Shown here piece by piece: positions 1 to 10,389 of a stretch of DNA of 28,650 bases. A program made the position numbers and the translations under genes. The notes under the pieces are model-generated. The model did no database searches. It was not told where the DNA came from and was given only the letters and a program-made list of their open reading frames with translations. Each line of letters starts with the position of its first letter. The first letter of the stretch is position 1. Origin of the DNA: Schoenoplectus triqueter (Eukaryota > Streptophyta > Magnoliopsida > Poales > Cyperaceae); the NCBI GenBank assembly GCA_964058805.1, contig CAXKVV010001794.1:1-28650 (forward strand), given 5' to 3'.

Positions 1-1
1 C

Positions 2-1186
2 TTGAAACAGGCACCAAGGGCATGGTTCTCCAAACTGAAAATTTTTCTTCTTTCTCAAGGCTTCTGTTCTTCTAAAGCTGACACATCATTGTTCATGCAG
101 ATCAATTATACCTCAGTCACCTACATTATGGTCTATGTAGATGATATACTTCTCACTGGTAGCTGTGCCAGTATCATTCAATCTCTTCTTACCTCTCTAC
201 ATCAGCACTTCTCTCTCAAAAATTTGGGCACACTCAATTATTTTTTGGGCATTGAAGTAACTGATCAAAAAGGATCTCTTCACTTGTCTCAAACAAGATA
301 TCTTCAGTCCATTTTGGATAGAACCAACATGACTGCAGCTAAACCTATTCAAACACCTATGATAGCTGGCCTACAAATGTCTAAATATGAAGGAACAAAG
401 CTGATAGACCCTCAATTGTACAGATCAACAGTTGGTGCCTTGCAATATGCAACTATCACAAGGCCTGACCTAACATTTGCAGTGAATATAGCTTCTCAAT
501 TCATGCATGAGCCAACTGAAGCACACTGGCACATGGTGAAGAGAATACTCAGGTATGTGAAGGGGACACTTTCTCATGGACTTCTATTCAAATCAGCACC
601 AACTCTTTCACTTCATGCATACTGTGATGCTGATTGGGTTGGTTGCCCTGATGATAGAAGATCAATTACTGGTTTTGCAGTATATTTGGGTCCCAATTTG
701 ATTTCCTGGTCATCAAAAAAATAACCAACTGTTTCCAGATCTTCAACTGAGGAAGAATATAGAAGTCTTGCAGTTACTACTTCAGAACTGATCTGGATTC
801 AGTCGCGTCTTCAAGAACTTCAGCTTCCAGTCACTCAATCTCCTACTCTTTGGTGTGATAATTTGGGTGCCACGTTTCTTGCCTCTAATCCAGTGTATCA
901 TGCTCGTACCAAACATATTGAGCTTGATTATCACTTTGTTAGAGAAAAAGTCGAATCCCAACAATTGAATGTACAATTCATCTGTTCAGCAGATCAATTG
1001 GGTGACTTCTTCACAAAAAGCATTGGAATCACTCGGTTTCAGTTGCTACGAAACAAGCTTCACATTTTTCCAAAGATGTGCCGCTTGAGGGGGGCTGATA
1101 ATGGTACTGAAACGGACCAACTGGATAGCTCCAATACTGCTCAAACTGGAGATGACAAAAGCGCCAGCTCAAGTCACTTGAGATGA
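2..1186 (+). pseudogene. copia pol fragment: reverse transcriptase C-terminal half and RNase H, one nonsense codon
   Basis: The reading frame starts inside the RT with the KQAPRAW motif, typical of the copia 'LKQ(A/S)PR.W' box. The catalytic YVDDILLTG box follows at about 139-165 and YFLGIE at about 240. RNase H follows with YCDADWVG (about 610-640), SSTEEEYRSLA, WCDNLGA and TKHIELDYHFV. A TAA at 722-724 breaks the frame after 'SSKK', where the family usually has KQ, so CAA to TAA is the likely change. The same frame then continues to 1186, reading some 90 bases into the LTR. SSTEEEY has Glu where SSTEAEY is usual. Apart from the nonsense codon the frame is intact, which suggests a fairly recent copy. 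Confidence 0.88.
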
Positions 1187-1420
1187 AGAGTCCAGATAGG
1201 AGTTAGTTACAATCTGACGGTGTCAGTTATGCTGTTTTGTTTTAGATTTTTAGTAATCATTCTAAGTAGTTGAATTGAAGGGTCTAGGCCCAGTTAGTTG
1301 AGATCTACTGGCCCTTATAAATAGACCTCTCTCTGTAAACAAACTAATGAAATGAATTAAATAAAATTTCATTCTCTCGTCTCTTTCAAAATCTCTTTAC
1401 GTATCTCTACCAGTTACTCA
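1096..1420 (+). repeat. 3' LTR of the left copia element
   Basis: It begins TGATAATGG directly after the polypurine tract and ends GTTACTCA. The ends are imperfectly inverted (TGA-TAA against TGAGTAA read from the far end). Inside are a TATA box (TATAAATA at 1316-1323) and an AATAAA at 1360-1365, giving a plausible U3-R-U5 order. The length of about 325 bp is ordinary for copia. The right boundary could be a few bases further (CA also at 1424-1425). Confidence 0.75.
1316..1323 (+). promoter_or_regulatory. TATA box of the copia LTR promoter
   Basis: TATAAATA lies in the middle of the LTR, about 37 bases before a candidate polyadenylation signal. This is the usual place for a copia U3 promoter. 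It is read from sequence only. Confidence 0.5.
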
Positions 1421-1740
1421 GCCCAGTGTTTCTATACCTGCTGCCGTACCTGGTGCATCTGTACCAATTACCTGGCAGAGCACTTGATGCATTGCCAGAG
1501 CACTATGAAGCAGAGTTGGAAATAAATGATTTCCAACAAAATGCAAGGTGGAGAATCACCCACGTACAAGAAGGATACCTTAGGCCCAATATCAGACTGG
1601 ACGGGTGCTGCTATTACTACAACTACAAGGGGTCAGTACTATCCACCTGGTAAGATAGTGGGTCCTGGTGAGACGAAGCTGTATTTGTTTATTGAGGGGC
1701 CCACTGAGTCGTATTTGTTTATTGGAGGATTGTACCAACA
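1421..1740 (+). pseudogene. 3' fragment of a PRP5/RH42-type DEAD-box RNA helicase gene, frameshifted
   Basis: Translation gives LPEHYEAELEINDFQQNARW in one frame (about 1483-1550). In the next frame come TLGPISDWTGAAITTTTRGQ and KLYLFIEGPTE (about 1578-1708). These match the KH-like C-terminal segment of plant DEAD-box helicase 42 (PRP5 homologue, a pre-mRNA splicing helicase). Just after the LTR another frame reads SIPAAVPGASVP, resembling the low-complexity linker before that segment. At least two frame changes are therefore needed to join the pieces. The helicase core is absent, and a copia LTR occupies the position immediately upstream. A 30-bp duplication disrupts the end, and the expected C-terminal residues are not found. 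I infer a dead copy or a gene cut by the insertion; the rest may lie left of the window. Confidence 0.8.
1681..1728 (+). repeat. 30-bp local tandem duplication in the helicase fragment
   Basis: GTATTTGTTTATTGAGGGGC starts at 1681 and the same sequence restarts at 1711 (GTATTTGTTTATTGGAGG). This duplicates the codons for YLFI-G and breaks homology to the helicase C-terminus. It looks like replication slippage in a non-functional copy. Confidence 0.7.
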
Positions 1741-1837
1741 TGGCCTTGAACTTACCTGGTTCAGCACAAGTGGGGAAGTATTCTGTTCTTTAAAAGCTCT
1801 TAGGAATTGGGATATTTATGTAGAAAAGAGACGATAG

Positions 1838-3039
1838 TTTAAATTTTGAATTTTCTCTCTCCGGTAATTGGATAGAAGGTGTATGTATAAAATGTGCCTT
1901 CCAATAGTATACATATATTTTTTTTAGTTTTTCACATTTTAACTAATCAAATACAGTTTTGGGCATATGCACTGATTACTGTTGATATGGCATTCTGTTC
2001 AGTGACACTTGTATGTTTTCTTTGGTTTGACAGAACTTCAATTTCTGATATTTATGATTAATTTAGCTATAGACCATTAACACATTAATCACCATTGTTG
2101 CTATCAGCAGTGGCAGAGTCAAATTAAACTTGACAACTTTCAAAATAATAGTTCTAAATATACAAAATAAAATGCATCCATACTTTTACAAGTTACAACA
2201 TTTGTCTATGCGTTTTCATCTTTTGAATTTTGGCTTAAATTGAGTATATATTAAGCAATTTAAAAAACAAACAACTATACTAAAATATACAATAAAAATT
2301 GTCTCTTTGCCTCTCTAAAACTTTAAAATTATCAAAATGTCACTCCAAAAATCATTATTGCTCCAAATATCACTATAAAATCATTTTAATTGTCAAAATA
2401 TTATCAATATTTAATAATTTCAATTATAGCCATTCACTCTCCCTCCCCTCCCTCCCCTCTCCCATCTCTCATGGCCATAACTGAAACAAGAATTATACGT
2501 GTTTCTCAAATGCAGATACAATCATTGAAGAAATTTGAAAAGGACTTCTACACGTGACAATTCTCAATGCAGATAAAGTCGGAGGAGCTGAGGAGACGCG
2601 AGGAGAGTCAGACAATCATTTTTTTTTTATCTATTTTTACGTTTGAAGATACTAGACCATATAATCTCATACCAATATACTTAATAATTAAATAAAATAA
2701 AATTATAGTACTAATTAATACTTAGAGGTTAGAAGTTGAAAATCTTATGTATTATCAACTATTACATTCAAAAGATTACAAAGAATATAATGTGAGAAAT
2801 GACTTAAGGTTCTCAAACACTAATAGGACCGAAATAGACATCTAAAACTGTCCAAAATTCAGCAATCTATTTTAACAAAGTTTAAAAATAAAAAAAAACA
2901 AGGATTTTAATGAATTTTAACGATTTTATCTTTGTTAAAAATGTTAAATCACAAATACTATTAAATTCATTTTCACAAATAATACTTAATGTCTGAGGGT
3001 CTCAAAAGTATTTTATTGATTTAAGCGAAGTTTAAACTT
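1838..3039. other. gene-free AT-rich spacer
   Basis: I see no coding homology on either strand. Poly-A/T runs, a C/T-rich tract near 2440-2470 and a G/A-rich stretch near 2580-2612 are the only visible features. The short ORFs here are AT-composition accidents. Confidence 0.6.
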
Positions 3040-5015
3040 CATTTTTTTTAAAAAGCTTGTTTGTTTAATTTTTATATTGTTAGAGTTAAAATTGCATAAG
3101 TTTGAGATATTGTTGTATTTTGGTTTTATTAAAATCTCAGAAGAAAAGTAGAAGAACAAAACAAGATGGAACCAAACCGGAAGTCGATGGAAAAAGAAGG
3201 AAAAATCTGCATGAAGAAGAAAGAAAATTCAGTATTCTTGATTCGGACCGAAATCTTACATAATTTACATAGCCGAAAATCACGAGGACAAAATTCATAC
3301 TGACATGTCTGAATGTCTTCCGAATTGCTAAGTATTTGTACTATTATAGAATTAAAAACCCTAAGTATTTAGATTCGTAACCTGTGAATTACAAATAGGA
3401 TGGCGTAAAATAGAGAGAATTGTTCAGATTTCTAACAAAAATCTAACGGTACTCGGACCCAAAAATGATATTTAATTTTAAGTCGAGTACTTAATCGTAA
3501 AATCTAAGTTAGATGAAATATCTTCTGAAATATTAGAAGTACTTAATTATAAATAGTCGATCTTTGATAGTTTAGATGTACCAGGACTTAAAGGGTTTGA
3601 ATGATTAAGGCAAGATACTTTAATCGTGAAGTCTGAATCGATTTGAACACAATCCGGCAATTAACACTAAATTAGATGATAATCCTCATAAGATTAAGAA
3701 TAAATATGTGAATTAAGCGAGATTAATGTGCTAGTTGACGTTAATGATGAAATCTAGGTTTCCTTTATCTTGATTAAATCCTAATTTTTGTCTAATTTGT
3801 TCTTTAGTTTAAAATTAACCTAATTTAAATCAAATCCCTAAATTTATAGTCTAACTTAAAAAAATTATAAAACTTGATACTTTAAATCAATCTGGGTTTG
3901 ACATATTTTTATTACACAATAGGCACTTACAGCTTTCTATTGTGTGCATTTAGATTTAACTTATAAGTTTGTAAAAGTCAGATCAAGAAGTGAAAATAAA
4001 CAATATTTTTTAGTGAATCTTGTCAGTTGGATAAGCATCGCATGCTTGATAATGCACTAAAAATAATATATTTTTTATAGGGTTTAGTATATATATTTTT
4101 AATTTAGTTATAATGTTTTTAGGATTAAAATTGCACAAGATATTGTCGAGTTCTTTTTTGTATTTCAGAAAAAGGAAGGAAATCCAAGAGAAAAATAAGA
4201 GAAATATGCAAGATGGAACAAACCGAAAAATATTATAGCAAGAAGGAAAAATTTTCAATTCAAAATTAATATGGAGTAACTAATATTATGTGTAAGGGTT
4301 GTAGAGTTTATTTTATATTTTTTAACGCACTTTGAATCACTTCAATCAGAGTTGGGATGAAAATGTTATGATTATGTGAGCACTGCTAGCATACATCAGA
4401 GCACAATTCAGATCGAATTTTGAAAATTCAGACTGAGCTTTCACACTGCCAAAATTCCAAATTTGAAATTTGGTCCAAACTAATTATTCAAATTTATGAT
4501 GCACCTGAGTTAATTATGAGTAATTTTTATCCGTACGTTGATCATTTTTAGGGGTTTTCTTTATATATAGGGTCTCAAAATTCATTTGAAATATTTTTGG
4601 CTAGGATTCTGTTTTAGAGAGAGAAATTATTATTGGAGAGAACGAAAGAGGAAGACAAAAAGAAATAAGATCGAAAACTGAGAGTAACTCTTTTTATTCT
4701 TGATTGTTCTTACTTTCTTTATTTTCAATGTTTATCTATAAATTTTTCTCCATAATTAGGATGTAATTCTTTGTCTATGGTTAGACATGTACACTTAAAT
4801 TTATTATAATTAATTATACTTCTTGTATATTTATTCTAAATTTCTATGAATTACTTTTATGATTGAAATTTTATTGGGCTAGAATTGAATTACTTATGTT
4901 TATATTAGTAATAGACTTAAAATAAAAAAATTCTAAGTAGCTAGATTCATAACTTGTTGATGAATAATAGGATGACACATGTTTGAAAGAATTGTACATA
5001 TTTCTAAATATATAT
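3040..5015 (+). mobile_element. degenerate Ty3/gypsy-like LTR element remnant with two related blocks
   Basis: Two blocks share diverged sequence. AAAATTGCATAAG...GAGATATTG near 3085-3115 is matched by AAAATTGCACAAG..GATATTG near 4128-4145. Both are followed by an A/G-rich stretch with AAGATGGAAC..AACCG. Near 3360 there is CTAAGTATTTAGATTCGTAAC...ATAGGATG, matched near 4933 by CTAAGTAGCTAGATTCATAAC...ATAGGATG. Between the blocks (about 3935-4065), the phrases GTGTGCATTTAGATTTAACT and GCATCGCATGCTTGATAATG recall the leader just inside gypsy Tat/Athila-type elements. I infer an old, internally deleted element with two LTR remnants. No coding domain survives, and the boundaries are approximate. 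Confidence 0.4.
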
Positions 5016-5280
5016 ATATAGAGAGAGAATTTGGCTACGGTGCTACGCGTAGCACGGATGGCCCGTGTGTTACGGACCGTTTCTCCGTCTTCAAAGTTTA
5101 AATGATCGATCCGACTGGACAAAATATTTTTCATATAAAAATCTAGTTGGAGATCAAATTTTATATTTTTTAAAATTTTTATACTATTTTTTAAGATAGT
5201 TAAAAAATGACTCATAATAATTAAATCAAGCGATTTTCTAGCTACGTTAAAAAATAGGAGAAAAAATCTTAAAAATTAAC
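5010..5280. repeat. short non-autonomous repeat block with a 16-bp perfect palindrome
   Basis: The block starts with a (TA)n(GA)n run and then holds GTGCTACGCGTAGCAC at 5040-5055, which is its own reverse complement. A second dyad-rich stretch (CCGTGTGTTACGGACCGT) follows. The rest is AT-rich and ends where CSLD homology begins. It is GC-rich at one end and AT-rich in the body, like a transposon end, but I cannot assign a superfamily. Confidence 0.4.
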
Positions 5281-5838
5281 GTTGGCATTTATCCTTTCAC
5301 CTCCATATTTCTCATTGTCTACTGCTTCATCCCAGCTCTGTCCCTCTTTACGGGCCAATTTATTGTCCAAACCTTAAGTGTATCATTCATTGTTTACCTA
5401 CTAATCATCACACTCACTCTATGCGTGCTGGCACTCCTTGAAATCAAGTGGTCAGGCATTACACTTGAAGAATGGTGATGTAATGAGCAATTCTGGATGA
5501 TTGGTGGCACGAGTGCGCATTTAGTTGCTGTTTTTCAGGGAATACTAAAAGTGATTGCTGGTATAGAGATCTCATTCACCTTGACATCAAAAGCAGCTAC
5601 TGAAGACGAGGAGGATGAGTTTTCTGATCTTTATGTCAAAAATGGACCTTCCTCATGATCCCACCAATCACCATCATGATGGTTAACATAATGATTGATG
5701 GGGATGAAAGGAAGAACACCGACAATTGTTTTTATCTGGTCGGGACTTATCTCGATCACGATTGCTCTGCTTGTTGTTGGCATCAACCCGCCGTCAAACA
5801 ACAAGTGGCAGATTGGCGGCTCATTCTCGTTCCCTTAA
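5279..5838 (+). pseudogene. cellulose synthase-like D (CSLD) pseudogene, C-terminal part with internal deletion
   Basis: From 5279 the sequence encodes [23 protein letters not shown]-type loop residues ([12 protein letters not shown]), [16 protein letters not shown], then [23 protein letters not shown] and [12 protein letters not shown]. This is the membrane-spanning C-terminal region of plant CSLD glycan synthases, which act in the Golgi/plasma membrane on wall polysaccharides. The WW pair of the usual EEWWRNEQFW is broken: TGG has become TGA at about 5477 and CGT has become TGT. A frameshift lies near 5638. After VNI (about 5690) some 40 residues are missing, including the last transmembrane segments. 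The sequence then resumes in another frame with [20 protein letters not shown] and ends GGSFSFP at the TAA (5836-5838). The catalytic domain is absent. It is clearly dead. Confidence 0.9.
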
Positions 5839-7241
5839 GGCGTTGTTGTTGATTTGTTAAGAAAAGCAGAGAATATAGTTTACTTCTCATCAATTGTGAT
5901 TTGGGGTTAAAACAAGACAACAGGAGTGATAGAAAATTGTCATAGACTGTTTTAGTTTTCTTTTGTTCCATATATTTTGCCATTTTGTGATTCATTATTA
6001 ATACGGTTTATTCTTTTCAACCTAAACATGTAAGTTTACAAATAGCTGTTTCACTTTGTTCCATTTATTTATGTAGAATTCTTCTTGATTGTCCCTTTTT
6101 TAGTTCATCTGATTTTGAGAACTGTACATTTTATTGGAGAAGTCATGAAACGGGAATGGAAAAATTCAGGAGAAACACCAATATTAAAGAAAAAAAACAG
6201 AGCTCTATTTATTTTAGAAAAAGAGGCTCTATAAGCGGCCATTTCATTGAATGAAACTATAGCATTACAATCAGAATTCAGAATAGTAAACTCGGCAAAG
6301 CTGTCAACTAACTTCAATTATCCTGAACCCAAAGAAACCCACAGATATCTACTTAGCAAACTACCCTGGCTTCACACAGCGTCCTAAATTGAATTTAGTA
6401 TTTTTTTCCCACGTTAACTCTTTCAAGCGCAGTATATATCTTTTGTAGTGGACAATTAGCAAATTCAATTTGATTGCTTGATGAAATTCGCTTCTCATCC
6501 TATCACAACATCATTGTCAAAACCCTGGTAAAATCTCAAAAACAAAAAACAAAAAATATACCAGTAGCCACAAGTACTATCCAGCCAAGCCTCTACTCCC
6601 CTTATTTCCGCCCCTCACGTCATCTGATAAGTATGATCATTTCTTTGTGAAATGATGAATGATGACCATGAAAAACATGAACTCTGATTCTGATTTTGCT
6701 GAAATTCACAACTTGCTAGTGTGGGGAATTCTGTACCATCATACCGTACACACTGTATAGTAATTAACAGTATAAGTGATCCTAGTTCTGAAATTAGAAG
6801 TATAATTAATATACTCTTACTAGTTCTGAAATTAGAAGTATAATTAATATACTCTTAGAAGCACAGAGCTCATTCGTGCTCCTAACAAAAAATATCTAAT
6901 CATTTTCGAATTTCGGTTCATATGTTTCAATAAATTCATTATATCAAAATCTTATGGAATGTAACTAGTTATATTAATGTTTAATGATCATATAGCATGC
7001 GACTTAAAGTTACATCATAGGAATATGATATATTTTGTTATTGAATTTTTTATTTAATGAAATTCTTTTGTAACTAGTTATATTATTTAATTACTAAAAT
7101 AACTTAGCATATCTTAAACGATTCAATATGATACACGATACGATACTAAATACTACGATACATGATACATTATACGATTCGAAATCACTAGTTTTATGTA
7201 AATTTTCTGATACTTGTCAGATAGACTAATTGTACAATTAT
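5839..7241. other. gene-free spacer with a 38-bp tandem repeat
   Basis: I recognise no coding sequence. The first about 150 bases may be former 3' UTR of the CSLD copy. Near 7120-7185 there is a run of ATACGAT/GATACGATAC-like words. The short ORFs on the minus strand here show no motif. Confidence 0.6.
6783..6858. repeat. tandem duplication, 38-bp unit, two copies
   Basis: TAGTTCTGAAATTAGAAGTA begins at 6783 and again at 6821. The 38-bp units match until the last base or two, so this is a recent local duplication. Confidence 0.85.
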
Positions 7242-7246
7242 GAAAG

Positions 7247-7538
7247 TGTTAAGTTTAGGAATTAAAGAATAATCAGTAGGAAAATAATTTATAGAATATG
7301 TCTCAAAGCTTGTAGCAATTTCATCATCGGCCTATTTTAGAAAAAAGAGGGAGCAATATGTAAATATCATTTCAACCCCATTTTTCTTTAAGTTACTGTT
7401 ACAATATCGTTACCGGTACCTAAATATGTATCCCAATGTACCAACGGTACAAAATAAGAAAAATATTTCTTTCATCATTCACAAACCCACAAGTATCTGT
7501 TTTTATTATTTCCTTTCATCAGCAATTAAAATTCTTCA
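7247..7538 (+). repeat. 5' LTR of the complete copia element
   Basis: The LTR is 292 bp, begins TGTTAAG and ends TCTTCA. It contains the 11-bp segment TGTTACAATAT (about 7398-7408) absent from the right LTR; the flanking GTTAC/GTTACC words suggest slippage. It is followed directly by the PBS. Confidence 0.93.
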
Positions 7539-7554
7539 TGGTATCAGAGCAGGT
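7539..7554 (+). other. primer binding site (initiator Met-tRNA type)
   Basis: TGGTATCAGAGCAGGT lies immediately after the 5' LTR. TGGTATCAGAGC is the standard plant copia primer site complementary to the 3' end of initiator methionine tRNA. Confidence 0.93.
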
Positions 7555-7819
7555 TTAAAATCCTAGCTCAAATTTGAAATCACTGCAGATAACAAAGAAC
7601 TGCAGTATCATCTCATCTCAAAATTCCCATAAGCAACAACTGGTACATATAACAAAGAACTGTACCAGATAAATCCCACAAATTATAATTCAGCTCGGTA
7701 AATTACTGATTCAAGTGTCCAGACACAACTTGCCTATTGAGGAGACCAACCATAAAGCCGGCTTTCAACTCAAAAGGAACAAGAAGGCCTTGAAAAAAAA
7801 ACCAGCAAATATCAGAAAC

Positions 7820-8800
7820 AACCCAGATAAAAAATATCAACTCAAACATCTGATAAACTTACCTCAATACTTCTCGATGGCAAAAATTATAACATTTGGG
7901 TCAGACATGCCACCTTTGGAATAATTGGCAGAGACAAACTTGAGTTTGTAAATGGAGAGGCTACCATACCAGTACCAGTCACCCCTGAAAAGCCCACTGA
8001 AGATGAGAAGAGGGCTATTAGAGAGTGGCGTAAGAATGATAACAGGGTGGTTGGGTGGCTGCTAGCAACTATGGAACCACACATAGCTAAAATCATGACC
8101 TATCAGAACACTGCTCAACAGATGTGGAGTAAGGCCGAGAGGCTTTATGGGAAGAAAAAAAATTATTCCCACATCTTTCAAATTCAACAAGAACTCTAGT
8201 TTATCAAGCAACAGCCAAATCAATCAATTTCTGATCTTTTCTCCCTCTTGCAAGAAAAAAACCTATGAAATGAAATTATACAGACCTCCAACTGCTGACT
8301 TAGAGGAACTTCAGCGAAGTGAGGAGCAAGATGAAGTGTTTCGGTTCCTGGCCAGTTTGGATTCAAGCTACGAGATAGTAAGGTCACAGATTCTCTTAGC
8401 ACCTGAACTTCCCTCTCTCGATGATGTCATGGCCACAATCGAGGGTGAAGAGACAAGAAGAGTAGTAATGTGGTCTCAACCCAGCACCGATCAAGAAAAT
8501 AAAGCCTTCTAGTCCCGATACCAAAACCCTAGATCAGAGATGAAGGGAGCCCAAGCGATATGGTGTGAGCACTGCAAGAATAAGGGGCATAGGAGTGATG
8601 AATGCTGGTTCCTTTACCCCCATCTCCGGCCAAAGAGCACAAAGAGGCAAGGCACAGATCGAAAGGGGGAGAGGTTCTCTCGCGACGAGAGAAGGAATTT
8701 CTCAGTCGAAGGCAGAGAAGAAAAGAAAAGAGGGGAACGGGTGATAAAGAATTCGCACCAATCTCCTTGGATTAGATGCGGCAGATGATAGAGCAACTCA
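7820..8800 (+). pseudogene. copia gag pseudogene (capsid and zinc knuckle)
   Basis: The capsid region reads LLDGKNYNIWVRHATFGIIG, then an EDEKRAIREWRKND..VVGWLLATMEP segment and MWSKAERLYG, the usual plant copia Gag layout. The frame breaks with TAG near 8198 (after QIQQEL) and again by a frameshift near 8262. It resumes with EQDEVFRFLASLDSSYE to about 8510. A zinc knuckle CEHCKNKGHRSDEC (CX2CX4HX4C) sits at about 8560-8605. The gag start is uncertain because the frame upstream is not clean. Confidence 0.85.
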
Positions 8801-9120
8801 CTATGCTGCTGAGTCAAAATGAAGAGAAAGGGAAAGCATTTGGTATAATTTTAAACTCATCTATTTATTCAAAAAATGACACATGGATACTCGATTTGGG
8901 GGCAACCGATCACATGACTAGGAATAAAAAATTATTGTTCAATTTTAGAAAACATAATACAAAGCAATATGTGACGGTTGCAAACAATGAAAGAAAGAAA
9001 TTATAGGTGATGGTTCAATTAAAATCCTTTCTAAAATAATTCCTAATGTCTTGCTTGTAAAAAATTGTGCATCTAATTTATTATCAATCCGAAAACTCAC
9101 ACTTGAATTAAATTGAAAAC
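8776..9120 (+). pseudogene. copia protease remnant, catalytic triplet altered
   Basis: WILDLGATDHMT at about 8884-8920 aligns with the usual W(I/L)(L/I)DSGATDHMT of copia aspartic proteases. The Ser/Thr of the DSG/DTG triplet is Leu here, which should abolish activity. The frame stops at about 9005. Fragments resembling VLLVKNCASNLLSIRKLT continue in a shifted frame. Confidence 0.75.
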
Positions 9121-9140
9121 TTATTTTCTCATAAAAAAAT

Positions 9141-10387
9141 GTGATTTTTCAGGAATTGATACTCAAGAATGTGATTGGTGGAGGATTTATTAAAAATGAA
9201 CTTTATTATTTGGATCAAGAAAAATTCAATCTTACTATTAGAAGAGAAGACCAATTGAGCACTATTTGGCATCGACGAATTGGGCATCCTTCGGATAAAA
9301 TTCTAAAGTGTCTTTTTGATTTTCAAGATTTAGATAATAGTAGTTGTGAAATTTATAAGCTAGGAAAATTTACTAAATTGTCATTTAATTTGTCTACATG
9401 TAAAAGTGAAAAACCATTTGATTTAATCCATTCGGATGTATGGGGTCCGGCTCCTATTGTATCTTTTAATGGATATAAATATTTTATTATATTTATAGAT
9501 GATTTTTCGAAAACCACATGGCTATACTTGCTAAAAAATAAAAGTGAAGTTTTTTCACAATTTCAAAATTTTTATAACTTTGTGGAAAATCAATTTAGTG
9601 CAAAAATTAAAATATTTAGATCGGATAATGGACCGAATTTATAAATCAAAATTTTAGTAATTTCTTCAAAGAGAGAAGAATTTTGCACCAAACATCATGT
9701 GTTTATACCCCGGAGCAAAATAGAGTTTTCGAAAGGAAAAATCGACATTTATTAGAAATGACAAGAGTTTTATTATACCAAAACAACGTTCCACGAATTT
9801 ATTGATAGGATGTCATTCTAACCTCCGCATATCTAATTAATTGATTGCCAAGTGCCAATTTAAACTATAAAAGTTCATTAGAGATTCTCTATCAAAAGAA
9901 AATTATTATTGATCATTTAAAAATATTTGGATGCACGTGCTTTATTTACAATGACAACAAGCAAGACAAATTGGATTTTAGAACTATCAAGTGCATTTTC
10001 TTGGGTTATTCCACTCAAAAAAAGGGATACAAGTGTTATGATCCTATTAATAAAAAAATTTATATTTCTAGAAATGTAAAATTCCAAGAAAATGAACCCT
10101 TTTACAAAGAGAAATTAAAGGAAATTTATGATAAAGAACCATCAAATATGATTTCGTTCATTCAAGAACCCGAAAATAGTGTAAAAATCTTGCAAGAAGA
10201 GCAAGAAGTTGAAAATGAACAACAACAAGGAAATTTTCAAGTTGAGGAACAAGTAGAAGAAAGTATTGAGGAAATACCTTTAAGACGATCAACCCGAGAA
10301 GTACAACATTCTACAAGGTTGAGAGATTTTATCACATATAAGGTACTTTACCCTCTTCAAAAATTTATTTCTTATACCAATGTCTGA
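9141..10387 (+). pseudogene. copia integrase pseudogene
   Basis: The zinc-binding N-terminus reads WHRRIGHPS (about 9268-9294) followed by SSCEIYKLGK, where the usual C-x2-C pair has lost its second Cys (Tyr instead). The catalytic core shows LIHSDVWGP (first Asp, about 9425) and FRSDNG (second Asp, about 9618), then a stop where GTEF is usual. TPEQN.VFERKNRHLLEMTR with the Glu follows in another frame near 9708-9765. Stops near 9803 and 9840 precede the C-terminal part (HLKIFGCTCFI, FLGYS, KGYKCYDP) and an acidic Gln/Glu-rich linker ending RRSTRE (about 10280-10300). Confidence 0.85.
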
Positions 10388-10389
10388 AG

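Larger units (their letters stand above)
1..1420 (+). mobile_element. Ty1/copia LTR retrotransposon, 3' part (RT, RNase H, 3' LTR); 5' part lies outside the window
   Basis: The window opens inside a copia polyprotein and runs to the end of a 3' LTR. The coding part, a polypurine tract (about 1085-1095, TTGAGGGGGGC) and the LTR are in the order expected for the 3' end of such an element. The LTR ends exactly where homology to a host helicase gene begins, so the insertion lies inside or beside that gene copy. The first five bases after it are GCCCA; whether these are the target duplication needs the missing 5' flank. Confidence 0.9.

Noticed and set aside
4871..5215. 114-codon minus-strand ORF
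   Set aside because: It spans the junction of two repeat blocks and has an AT-driven composition (Ser/Tyr/Ile/Asn rich) with no motif.
6783..6858. Possible CRISPR-like repeat
   Set aside because: The two copies are directly adjacent with no spacers, and the sequence is plant nuclear; it is a simple tandem duplication.
7539..7554. Possible tRNA gene near the PBS
   Set aside because: Only the primer-complementary segment is present; there is no cloverleaf or A/B box arrangement.
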